Shown: positions 26,451 to 34,550 of the stretch, in pieces
Numbering within the stretch: position 1 is the first letter of the stretch
Layout: each line of letters starts with the position of its first letter
Assembly (NCBI GenBank): GCA_045586925.1
Contig: JAZNBG010000011.1
Coordinates: 22,321 to 86,320, forward strand
Direction: 5' to 3'
Origin: SIG440 sp045586925
Lineage (GTDB): Bacteria; Bacillota; Clostridia; Monoglobales; Monoglobaceae
Length of the DNA stretch: 64,000 bases
Position numbers and translations under genes: made by a program
The notes under the pieces: generated by a model
Databases searched by the model: none
The model's input: the letters and a program-made list of their open reading frames with translations, nothing else
What the model was told of the DNA's origin: nothing

Positions 26451-27074
26451 CTATTCTTCAAAAGAATAATCTGTATTGCCCATATTATCAAGCGGCCAGA
26501 ATCTGAATACTGCGTGACCTGTGATATCATCCACCGAAACAGGACCTATTTCACGGCTGTCTTTGCTATTGTTGCGGTTATCACCCATAACAAACACCTG
26601 ATCCTCGCCGATTACAAGCGGATTTTCAAGGCTGAACTTGCCTTTTGCAATCTGCTTATTAATATAGCTTCCTGAGCGACGTGTTGGCTCTGCAATATAC
26701 GGCTCGTCAATTATCTCGCCGTTTACATAAACATCGTTTGTATCAAAGTCGATAAATAGTGTATCCCCCTCGGTTGCAATTACACGCTTGATATAAAATG
26801 GTGCATTGGGGTCGCCTGTTTCAACAATTACAACATCGCCTCTTTCGGGAGTGTAAAACAGCTTGTTTACATACATACGGTCAGCGTGCTGAAGTGTTGG
26901 CTCCATTGATTGACCGTCTACCCTTGCAAGTGTCATAACAAATGTTTTAAGCAGCAAAGCAATGACAACTGCAATAACTATAGTTTTAACCCATTCCCAC
27001 ATTTCTTTTTTCCAATCTGTTCCGGAGGTTTTTTCCTCAGAAACCTCTACATTTGAATTTTCATAATTTTCCAT
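26451..27074 (-). CDS. lepB: Signal peptidase I
   Basis: 207 aa from ATG at 27074; a longer frame upstream overlaps rplS and was rejected. One N-terminal membrane segment (TIVIAVVIALLLKTFV), catalytic Ser in GQSMEPTL, catalytic Lys in YIKRVIA and the box GDNRNNSKDSR. It cleaves signal peptides of secreted proteins. It sits between rplS and ylqF, the usual Firmicutes order. Confidence 0.95.
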   Translation of the reverse strand: MENYENSNVEVSEEKTSGTDWKKEMWEWVKTIVIAVVIALLLKTFVMTLARVDGQSMEPTLQHADRMYVNKLFYTPERGDVVIVETGDPNAPFYIKRVIATEGDTLFIDFDTNDVYVNGEIIDEPYIAEPTRRSGSYINKQIAKGKFSLENPLVIGEDQVFVMGDNRNNSKDSREIGPVSVDDITGHAVFRFWPLDNMGNTDYSFEE

Positions 27075-27144
27075 AATAATCACCTTTAAATAAATATAGA
27101 TAGTGAAATGGCAGGTATTATGAAAATACCCGCCATATTGGATG

Positions 27145-27486
27145 CTAAATCTTCTCTTTAACCTTAGCAGCCTTACCAACTCTGTCACGGAGATAGTAGA
27201 GCTTCGCACGTCTAACTTTACCACGTCTTGAAACTTCAATACGGTCAATGTTAGGTGAATTTACGGGGAATGTTCTTTCAACACCAACGCCGTAAGAAAT
27301 TCTTCTTACTGTGAATGTTTCACGAATTCCGCCGTGGTTTTTCTTGATGATTGTTCCTTCGAACATCTGAACTCTTTCTCTGTTTCCTTCTTTTACCTTA
27401 ACATATACGCGAACTGTGTCACCGATGTTAAGCTGGGGAAGATCAGTTCTGATCTGTTCCTGTGTAATCTGGTCTAAAATGTTCAT
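27145..27486 (-). CDS. rplS: Ribosomal protein L19
   Basis: 113 aa from ATG at 27486 with AAGG at good spacing. It is L19-like throughout (GDTVRVYVKVKEGNRERVQ, RRGKVRRAKLYYLRD). L19 lies at the 30S/50S interface. First gene of the minus-strand run that continues through lepB, ylqF, rnhB, yraN and the M19 peptidase. Confidence 0.97.
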   Translation of the reverse strand: MNILDQITQEQIRTDLPQLNIGDTVRVYVKVKEGNRERVQMFEGTIIKKNHGGIRETFTVRRISYGVGVERTFPVNSPNIDRIEVSRRGKVRRAKLYYLRDRVGKAAKVKEKI

Positions 27487-27585
27487 TTTATACATCCTTT
27501 CTATTTCAGATATTCATACCATACAGCCTCCAGATAGACTATAAGCAGAGGACTACCCATAATTAACTCAATGAGTATAACACAC
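27487..27585 (-). promoter_or_regulatory. Candidate rplS leader structure
   Basis: The 5' region read on the minus strand contains CCTC...GAGG arms around TTATAG/CTAT pairing (about 27517-27545). L19 leaders that bind the protein are known in Firmicutes. The resemblance is noted by eye only. Confidence 0.35.
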
Positions 27586-27625
27586 TTTTTTCCAAAATGC
27601 AATAGTTTTTTCAAAAATTTTTCAC

Positions 27626-28471
27626 TTAATCCATTTTTCGAAATTTTGCAGGCGAAATATTTTTGTAAGCCTTAAAAGTTTTAATGAAATAACTTAAATC
27701 GTTAAACCCACACGAAAAAGCAATTTCTGTCACGCTCTGGTCAGAATTAAGCAGCTTTTGTGATGCCTTTTCTATCCGATAGCCATTTAAATACTCAACA
27801 GGTGTTTTACCTGTCATTTCCTTAAAGAAATAGCAAAAATATTTTGGTGACATCCCTGCCGCTTTTGCCATATCCGCAAGCGCTAGTTGTATATTATAAT
27901 TATCTCTCAAAAAAGTAAGCACTTTTTTGAGTTTTGGAATATTTTTATTGTTATGCAGCGATGTATCAGAATTCACTGCACTATAAAGATGCTCGTCAAC
28001 AATTATCCCAAGCATTTCATAAAGCGTGCCAATTACCCTGAATTTATAACCCGAGGATTTATTTTTAATTGCGTCAAACACATTGTCCAGCGCAGTATGA
28101 AAATCTGATTTTTCTGCGGCATTATATTCCCTTATTGCAAATTCGCGGTTTAAAATGCTCTCCACAAAAAAACGACAGCTATATGTATCTGTATAAAGAA
28201 AATCAATATGAAAAATCAAACATTCGTATACACAGTTATCAGGGCTGGCTGCGTGAACTGTTTCGGGATTTGCAAACACAACATCCCCCTCTTTTGCAGT
28301 ATAGTTACGATTGTCAAGTCTCACTTTTAGCTCTCCCTGTAAAACCCTTATAATTTCAAGCTCGGAATGCCAATGTGCAGACATCTCATAACGTGTATGA
28401 TTTTTGTCTACAAAATAGTATTCTATGGGGAAATCTGCCGTTCCTCTTTGCATTAATTCGTTGTAAATCAT
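27626..28471 (-). CDS. AraC-family transcriptional regulator
   Basis: 281 aa from ATG at 28471. The N-terminal cupin-like domain has MSAHWHSELEIIRVLQGEL and KEGDVVFANPETVHA. The C-terminal AraC domain has LALADMAKAAGMSPKYFCYF and VTEIAFSCGFNDLSYFIKTF. Divergent from fucI across 126 bp, so it is the likely regulator of L-fucose use (inference from position). Confidence 0.92.
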   Translation of the reverse strand: MIYNELMQRGTADFPIEYYFVDKNHTRYEMSAHWHSELEIIRVLQGELKVRLDNRNYTAKEGDVVFANPETVHAASPDNCVYECLIFHIDFLYTDTYSCRFFVESILNREFAIREYNAAEKSDFHTALDNVFDAIKNKSSGYKFRVIGTLYEMLGIIVDEHLYSAVNSDTSLHNNKNIPKLKKVLTFLRDNYNIQLALADMAKAAGMSPKYFCYFFKEMTGKTPVEYLNGYRIEKASQKLLNSDQSVTEIAFSCGFNDLSYFIKTFKAYKNISPAKFRKMD

Positions 28472-28597
28472 ATCATTCACCAAAAACTGAATATTGTTAT
28501 ACTTTTTTCCATTATACCACAAGTAATTAGTATAATGCAAGTATATAATTATATTGTAGAAAATAATTTATTTTACATAAACAAGGAGGAAATAAAA

Positions 28598-30436
28598 ATG
28601 GCAAAAAACAGATATATTGGCGATTATCCTGCAATCGGAATCAGACCAATAGTTGATGGAAGACGCGGCCCTATGCAGCTTAGAGAAAGCCTTGAAGAAC
28701 AGGTTATGGCTATGGCTAATGCTGCAAAAAAACTTTTTGAAGAAAACCTTTATTATTCAAATGGTGAACCTGTAAGAGTTGTTATGGCTGATACATCAAT
28801 CGGTCGTGTTCCAGAAGCTGCCGCTTGTGCAGACAAATTCAAGAAGGAAGGCGTAGCAATTACTCTTTCAGTTACACCTTGCTGGTGTTACGGCTCAGAA
28901 ACAATGGATATGGACCCCACAACAATTAAAGGTGTATGGGGCTTTAACGGCACCGAAAGACCAGGGGCAGTTTATCTTGCAGCAGTTCTTGCAGGACACG
29001 CACAAAAAGGTCTTCCTGCCTTTGGCATTTATGGTCACGAGGTACAGGACAGAGATCAGGTTGCAGATATTCCTGAGGATGTAAAAGAAAAGCTTCTCCG
29101 TTTCGGCAGAGCTGCTGTTGCAGTTGCTACAATGAGAGGCAAATCATATCTTCAGATTGGTTCACAGTGTATGGGTATTGCAGGTTCAATTATCGATCAG
29201 GATTTTATGGAAAGCTATCTTGGTATGAGAGTTGAATCCGTTGACGAGGTTGAAATTCTCAGACGTATGGAAGAAGGTATTTATAATGAAGAAGAATACC
29301 AAAAAGCACTCAAATGGACTCGTGAACACTGCAAGGAAGGCAGAGATGACAACCCTGAGTCTGTTGAATTTCTTGGCGAGAACAGAAAAATTAAGTTTAC
29401 AGACGAAGAAAAAGATAAGCAGTGGGAATTTACTGTTAAGATGTACTGCATTATCAAGGACTTGATGGCAGGAAACAAAAATCTTCCTGATGCATTTGAA
29501 GAGGAAAAAGTCGGACACAACGCAATCGCAGGCGGTTTTCAGGGACAAAGACAATGGACAGACCATTGGCCCAACTGCGACTATCCAGAAGCCCTTCTTT
29601 CTTCATCATTCGACTATGAAGGTGCAAGAGAACCATATACACTTGCAACAGAAAACGACGTTCTTAACGGACTTGGTATGCTCTTTATGAGATTGCTTAC
29701 ACACAGAGCACAGATTTTTGCTGATGTTCGTACATACTGGTCAGGCGACGCAACCGAAAGAGTTACAGGCTATAAGCTTGAAGGCAAGGCAAAAGAATCC
29801 GACGGTATCATCCACCTTCTTAACTCAGGTGCGGCTTGTCTTGATGCTTGCGGTGAATGTACAGACGAAAATGGCAACGCTATTATGAAAAAATGGTGGG
29901 AAGTTACCGATGAAGATATCAAGAAGATGACCGATGCAACCGTTTGGTGCGAAGCAGGCTTTGATAACTTCAGAGGCGGCGGCTTCTCAAGCCACTATAC
30001 AACAAGAGCAGAAATGCCCTGCACAATGATAAGACTTAACCTTGTTCACGGACTTGGCCCCGTTCTTCAGATTGCTGAAGGCTGGACAGTAAAGCTCCCC
30101 GACGAAGTTTCTGATACACTTATGGAAAGAACAAACCCCACATGGCCTTGCACCTGGTTTGCTCCAAGATGTGACGGCAAAGAAGGCAGCCCCTTCAAAA
30201 CTGCATATGAGGTTATGCAGAACTGGGGTGCAAACCACGGCGCTATCAGCTATGGCCACATCGGTGCAGACCTTATAACAATGTGCTCAATGCTGAGAAT
30301 TCCTGTTTGTATGCACAACGTTCCTGAAGACAAAATCTTCAGACCGGCTGCATGGAATGCATTTGGTATGGATAAAGAAGGTCAGGACTACCGTGCTTGC
30401 CAGACATATGGACCTTTGTACAAAAACATCAGATAA
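28598..30436 (+). CDS. fucI: L-fucose isomerase
   Basis: 612 aa from ATG at 28598 behind AAGGAGG; 21 upstream codons were rejected. It shares the FucI pattern: GIRPIVDGRRGPMQLRESLE near the start, MADTSIGRVPEAAACADKF, GHEVQDRDQV and the late NWGANHGAISYGH. It converts L-fucose to L-fuculose with a divalent metal. No fucose mutarotase or aldolase gene is nearby; the convergent FGGY kinase may take the next step. Confidence 0.95.
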   Translation: MAKNRYIGDYPAIGIRPIVDGRRGPMQLRESLEEQVMAMANAAKKLFEENLYYSNGEPVRVVMADTSIGRVPEAAACADKFKKEGVAITLSVTPCWCYGSETMDMDPTTIKGVWGFNGTERPGAVYLAAVLAGHAQKGLPAFGIYGHEVQDRDQVADIPEDVKEKLLRFGRAAVAVATMRGKSYLQIGSQCMGIAGSIIDQDFMESYLGMRVESVDEVEILRRMEEGIYNEEEYQKALKWTREHCKEGRDDNPESVEFLGENRKIKFTDEEKDKQWEFTVKMYCIIKDLMAGNKNLPDAFEEEKVGHNAIAGGFQGQRQWTDHWPNCDYPEALLSSSFDYEGAREPYTLATENDVLNGLGMLFMRLLTHRAQIFADVRTYWSGDATERVTGYKLEGKAKESDGIIHLLNSGAACLDACGECTDENGNAIMKKWWEVTDEDIKKMTDATVWCEAGFDNFRGGGFSSHYTTRAEMPCTMIRLNLVHGLGPVLQIAEGWTVKLPDEVSDTLMERTNPTWPCTWFAPRCDGKEGSPFKTAYEVMQNWGANHGAISYGHIGADLITMCSMLRIPVCMHNVPEDKIFRPAAWNAFGMDKEGQDYRACQTYGPLYKNIR

Positions 30437-30459
30437 TTCTATATATATGCAACATAAAA

Positions 30460-30485
30460 GGAGATGCAATTTGCATCTCCTTTTT
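30460..30485. terminator. Terminator between fucI and the kinase gene
   Basis: Stem GGAGATGCAA with TTGCATCTCC and a T run on the + side and an A run before it, so it can work for both convergent genes. Confidence 0.85.
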
Positions 30486-30497
30486 GTGTATTAAGCT

Positions 30498-31937
30498 TTA
30501 TTCTATTATCCCAAGAAATCTCTCGTATGCCTTACTCCATTCTGCCTCATCTGTGGGGGTGTATTCTGTGATTTCCGCAGAGTTCATAATTACATCTGTA
30601 AGGTCAGAAATTTCGCCTTTTGCATAAAGCTGAACAGCCACATTACCAAGAGCAGTTGCCTCGATAGGACCTGCAATAACCTTTGCACCGGTTGAATTTG
30701 CTGTCATCTGGCAAAGAAGCTTATCCTTTGTGCCGCCGCCAACCATATGTATTGAATGATATTCCTTACCGGTACAGTCAGCAATTTTTGCAAATGAATT
30801 TCTGTATTTAAGAGCGATACTCTCGTAGATACATCTTATAATTTCGCCATCTGTTTCAGGAGTTCCCTGACCGGTTTTTTGGCAGTATTCACGGATTCTG
30901 CCGGGCATATCTCCGGGTGCAACAAAGCTCTGGTCATCAGGGTCAATGAAATATTTAAATGGCTCTGACTTCAGTGCAAGTTCTTCCATATCACCATAAG
31001 AGTATTCTTTGCCGTCACGCTTGAACTGACGTCTTGTTTCCTGAATCAGCCACAAACCAATGATATTTCTTAAAAATCTTGTCTTGCCGCCAAAGCCGTA
31101 TTCGTTTGTGATATTATATTTATTGGATTTTTCTGAAATTACAGGCTCATCTGTAACAGTTCCGAAAAGTGACCATGTGCCGCAGGAAATAAAGATAAAG
31201 TCCTTATCTCTTGAGGGAACAGCCGCAACAGCACTTGCTGTATCATGTCCTGCAATTGCAACAACCTCTTTAGGAGTTACGCCAAGCTCTTTTGCAAGGT
31301 CTTCCTTCATTGTTCCAACAACTGTACCTGCTTTAACAATTTCAGGGAAAATTGATCTTGGATATCCAAAACGGTCGATTACCTCCCACTTCCAGTCGCA
31401 CTTCTTCTGGTCAAACATATGGCTTGTTGATGCGATTGTACTTTCGGCATACTGTTTGCCTGTAAGCATATAGCTGAACAAATCGGGCATAAACAGGAAT
31501 TTGTCCATCTTTGTCAAATCCTTTTCAGCAAGAAGCTGGAAAAGTGTGTTAAAGTTCATTACCTGAATACCTGTAAGGCTGTAAAGCTCCTTTTCGGGGA
31601 TAATCTTAAATGCTTTTTCGGTAATATTATCTGTTCTTGAATCACGGTAATTAAAGGGGTTTGCAATCAGGTTGCCGTCTTTGTCAATTGCACCGTAGTC
31701 AACACCCCATGTGTCGATTGCGATTGTGTCAAAGTCAGAAATTTCAGCCGCCTTTTTTATACCTGTTTTAATTTCATTAAAAAGTGCCTCGGCGTTCCAA
31801 CGGAGTTCGCCGTTTTCATAATTGGGGTCATTTGAAAATCTGTGAACCTCGGTAAGTTCGATTTTCTTTCCGTCAAATGAGCCTAAAATCGCTCTGCCGC
31901 TTGATGCGCCAAAGTCTATCGCTAATACTTTTTTCAT
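30498..31937 (-). CDS. rhaB: FGGY-family carbohydrate kinase, rhamnulokinase type
   Basis: 479 aa. The first phosphate motif is AIDFGASSGRAILG, and the catalytic Asp is in IDTWGVDYG. AIAGHDTASAVAAVP and HMVGGGTKDKLLCQ are FGGY ATP-binding segments. The FGASSGR start is typical of RhaB. With fucI next to it, it may phosphorylate L-fuculose instead of, or as well as, L-rhamnulose. Divergent from rpsB. Confidence 0.88.
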   Translation of the reverse strand: MKKVLAIDFGASSGRAILGSFDGKKIELTEVHRFSNDPNYENGELRWNAEALFNEIKTGIKKAAEISDFDTIAIDTWGVDYGAIDKDGNLIANPFNYRDSRTDNITEKAFKIIPEKELYSLTGIQVMNFNTLFQLLAEKDLTKMDKFLFMPDLFSYMLTGKQYAESTIASTSHMFDQKKCDWKWEVIDRFGYPRSIFPEIVKAGTVVGTMKEDLAKELGVTPKEVVAIAGHDTASAVAAVPSRDKDFIFISCGTWSLFGTVTDEPVISEKSNKYNITNEYGFGGKTRFLRNIIGLWLIQETRRQFKRDGKEYSYGDMEELALKSEPFKYFIDPDDQSFVAPGDMPGRIREYCQKTGQGTPETDGEIIRCIYESIALKYRNSFAKIADCTGKEYHSIHMVGGGTKDKLLCQMTANSTGAKVIAGPIEATALGNVAVQLYAKGEISDLTDVIMNSAEITEYTPTDEAEWSKAYERFLGIIE

Positions 31938-32055
31938 ATCCTGTACCTCTTTAAATATTAGAATTTATAAAAGTATACCATACTTATACTTAAAAATCAA
32001 TATATAATATAATGTAGAAACAAAAAATTTTTGTTAAATTTTTCTCAAATTTATG

Positions 32056-32084
32056 TTGACAAATCAATTTTGTGATGATATAAT
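32056..32084 (+). promoter_or_regulatory. Strong sigma-A promoter of rpsB
   Basis: Perfect TTGACA (32056-32061), 17-base spacer, perfect TATAAT (32079-32084). Confidence 0.9.
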
Positions 32085-32091
32085 ACATCAG

Positions 32092-32229
32092 TTGACATCT
32101 GTCAAGGTGTCGGCAAAATAATTAAAATACGCACATCATATGATTGTTCGGGCGGTGCTGCACTACCCATGACAGCTCCCGTACAAGGTGATTATGATGG
32201 AGGTGTAAAACTTTTGGAGGTGTAAAATC
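32092..32229 (+). promoter_or_regulatory. rpsB leader with duplicated ribosome-binding segment
   Basis: About 135 nt of leader. TTGACATCTGTCAA forms a short stem and CGGGCGGTGCTG/CAGCTCCCG segments can pair lower down. GGAGGTGTAAAA occurs twice, at 32199-32210 and 32216-32227, only the second at proper distance from the start. Leaders that bind ribosomal protein S2 are known in other bacteria; whether this is one cannot be shown here. Confidence 0.4.
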
Positions 32230-32982
32230 ATGGGAGTAATTCAAATGAAGCAATTGCTTGAAGCAGGTGTTCATTTCGGACATCAGACACGCCGTTGGAA
32301 TCCTAAAATGGCGGAGTACATCTTTACAGAAAGAAACGGTATCTATATTATCGATCTTCAGAAAACTGTAAAGAAAATTGAGGAAGCTTACTACTTTGTT
32401 CGCGATATCGCAGCAGAAGGCGGCAACGTTCTTTTTGTAGGTACAAAGAAGCAGGCTCAGGACGCTATCCGCGAAGAAGCTGAAAGAACAGGTATGTTCT
32501 ACGTTAACGCAAGATGGCTTGGCGGTATGCTCACAAACTTTAAGACAATCAAGAGAAGAATTGACAGACTTTATCAGCTTAAGAAGATGAACGAAGACGG
32601 CACAATGGAACTTCTTCCTAAGAAGGAAGTTTTAAAGCTCAACCTTGAAGAAGAGCGCTTAGAAAAGTTCCTTGGCGGTATCAAGGAAATGAAAGACCTT
32701 CCTGCTGCTATGTTCGTTGTTGACCCCAGAAAGGAAAAGAACGCTATCGCAGAAGCTCACAAGCTTGGTATCCCCGTAATCGCTATCGTTGATACAAACT
32801 GCGACCCTGAAGAAGCAGACTTCCCCATCCCCGGCAACGATGATGCTATCCGTGCGGTAAAACTTATCGTTTCAACAATCGGTAATGCTATTCTTGAGGG
32901 CAAGCAGGGCGAAGATTTCTCAGTAGCTGAAACAAGCGAAGAAGAAACCGACGACGTATCACTTGATATGATCGAAGAATAA
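32230..32982 (+). CDS. rpsB: Ribosomal protein S2
   Basis: 250 aa. Typical start (MKQLLEAGVHFGHQTRRWNP) and the conserved FVGTKKQAQDAI, ARWLGGMLTNF and DTNCDPEEADFPIPGNDDA segments. The acidic tail (TSEEETDD) is common in Firmicutes. S2 binds the 30S platform region. Followed 31 bp later by tsf. Confidence 0.98.
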   Translation: MGVIQMKQLLEAGVHFGHQTRRWNPKMAEYIFTERNGIYIIDLQKTVKKIEEAYYFVRDIAAEGGNVLFVGTKKQAQDAIREEAERTGMFYVNARWLGGMLTNFKTIKRRIDRLYQLKKMNEDGTMELLPKKEVLKLNLEEERLEKFLGGIKEMKDLPAAMFVVDPRKEKNAIAEAHKLGIPVIAIVDTNCDPEEADFPIPGNDDAIRAVKLIVSTIGNAILEGKQGEDFSVAETSEEETDDVSLDMIEE

Positions 32983-33013
32983 TTGAATTTTACAGAAAGC
33001 GAGTGAATATATT

Positions 33014-33925
33014 ATGGCATTTACTGCACAAGATGTTAAAACTCTCAGAGAAATGACAAACTGTGGTATGATGGACTGTAAGAAGGCTCTTACAGAAACA
33101 AACGGCGATATGGACAAGGCTGTTGAATTCCTTAGAGAAAAAGGTCTTGCTACCGCTGCTAAAAAGGCCGGCAGAATTGCTGCTGAAGGTCTTGTTACAT
33201 CAATGGTATTCGACAATGTTGGTGTTGTTGTTGAAATCAACACTGAAACAGACTTCGTTGCAAAGAACGCTGACTTCCAGAAGTTCGTTGCAGACGTTGC
33301 TGAATGTATTGCAAAGACAAATCCTGCTGACGTTGAAGCCCTGAAAGCTGAAAAGCTTTACGGTGACCAGACTGTTGGCGAAGCTCTTACAGAAAAAATC
33401 GCTACAATCGGCGAAAATATGAACCTCCGTCGTTTTGAAAGATACGAAGGCATTAACGTTGCTTACATCCATGGCGGCGGCAAAATCGGTGTTTTGGTTA
33501 ACTTCAAGCTTGGTGACGAATCAAAGGCTGCTGACCCTGCATTCCAGGCAGCAGGTAAAGACGTTGCTATGCAGATTGCGGCTGTTATGCCTAAGTACGT
33601 TAAGAGCGATGAAGTTCCCGCTGACGAAGTTGAAAAGGAAAAGGAAATCCTTAAGGCACAGGCTCTTAACGAAGGTAAGCCCGAAGCAATCGTTGACAAA
33701 ATGGTTATCGGACGTATCCAGAAGTTCTTCAAGGAAATCTGCCTTGTTGAACAGCCTTACGTTAAGGATGGCGACCTGACAGTTGCTAAGTTCCTTGCAA
33801 ACGTTTCAAAGGAAATCGGTACTGATATCGAAGTTGTTAAGTTTGCACGTTTAGAGAAAGGCGAAGGTTTAGAGAAAAAGGTTGACGACTTTGCAGCAGA
33901 AGTTGCAAAAATGGCTGGCAACTAA
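33014..33925 (+). CDS. tsf: Elongation factor Ts
   Basis: 303 aa. N-terminal UBA-like region (VKTLREMTNCGMMDCKKAL), the TDFVAKN motif that touches EF-Tu, and the C-terminal dimerisation part. It is the nucleotide exchange factor for EF-Tu. Cotranscribed with rpsB, the usual pair. Confidence 0.98.
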   Translation: MAFTAQDVKTLREMTNCGMMDCKKALTETNGDMDKAVEFLREKGLATAAKKAGRIAAEGLVTSMVFDNVGVVVEINTETDFVAKNADFQKFVADVAECIAKTNPADVEALKAEKLYGDQTVGEALTEKIATIGENMNLRRFERYEGINVAYIHGGGKIGVLVNFKLGDESKAADPAFQAAGKDVAMQIAAVMPKYVKSDEVPADEVEKEKEILKAQALNEGKPEAIVDKMVIGRIQKFFKEICLVEQPYVKDGDLTVAKFLANVSKEIGTDIEVVKFARLEKGEGLEKKVDDFAAEVAKMAGN

Positions 33926-33943
33926 TATCTCATTAGACATTTC

Positions 33944-33976
33944 AAAAAGGATGACGGTTCTTCCGCCATCCTTTTT
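33944..33976 (+). terminator. Terminator of rpsB-tsf
   Basis: Stem AAAAAGGATGNCGG with CCGNCATCCTTTTT and a T-rich tail 20 bp after the tsf stop. Confidence 0.9.
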
Positions 33977-34014
33977 ATATTTGAAACATTTTAGATACTT
34001 CAACTAATTAACTT

Positions 34015-34296
34015 TTATTTTTTGAAATAAAGCTTTTTAAGTTCACTTATTTTATATTGTCTATTACATTTTTCACAAAAAAATGCAGTTTTTATAAATT
34101 TCACATTCCCAAAGTAATATGCTTTTCTCACCCCAGTATCCCCGCACATTGAAAAATCATAGTTTTTTGCTTCAGGCGATTTCTTGTTAATTATTTTTGA
34201 AATTTTTACTTTTTTTAAACGTTCCTCACATTTTGGACAATAATGTTTTTTTAATTCAAAAAAATCAAATTCTCTGGATATAGCATACATTTTCAT
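34015..34296 (-). CDS. Small zinc-ribbon-like protein, unknown function
   Basis: 93 aa from ATG at 34296, behind AGAGGTGG. Two CxxC pairs (HYCPKCEERL and FFCEKCNRQY) frame a lysine-rich stretch, suggesting one zinc site. No family recognised. Single gene between the tsf terminator and nifJ, on the opposite strand. The 137-aa protein at 52838-53251 has a similar style of repeated cysteine pairs, but clear homology cannot be claimed. Confidence 0.65.
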   Translation of the reverse strand: MKMYAISREFDFFELKKHYCPKCEERLKKVKISKIINKKSPEAKNYDFSMCGDTGVRKAYYFGNVKFIKTAFFCEKCNRQYKISELKKLYFKK

Positions 34297-34444
34297 GTGA
34301 CCACCTCTTTGCGCCAATTATATTATTAAAATTTTCAAAAGTCAAAAAAACTTTGGCAATACAGTTAAATCTTTGTCAAAAACCTAACGATTTTCTGTTA
34401 AAAACATAAAAAATAATTTTTTTTGATTTTTTTTTAAAATATAT

Positions 34445-34473
34445 TTGAATTTCACAAAGATATATGGTATAAT
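34445..34473 (+). promoter_or_regulatory. Promoter of nifJ
   Basis: TTGAAT (34445-34450), 17-base spacer, TATAAT (34468-34473), with a leader of about 70 nt to the start codon. Confidence 0.8.
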
Positions 34474-34550
34474 GTTTGCTGTGCGACTATGTGTTGTACA
34501 GATTTGATAAAATTAATTAACTATATATACTTATAAGGAGGCTTATTTTC

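Noticed and set aside
28989..30469. Opposite-strand frames over fucI and into its terminator
   Set aside because: Shadow frames of fucI; no ribosome sites and no recognisable domains.
34320..34440. Rex operator upstream of nifJ
   Set aside because: Half-sites such as CTGTTAAA occur, but no full TTGTTAA..TTAACAA palindrome.
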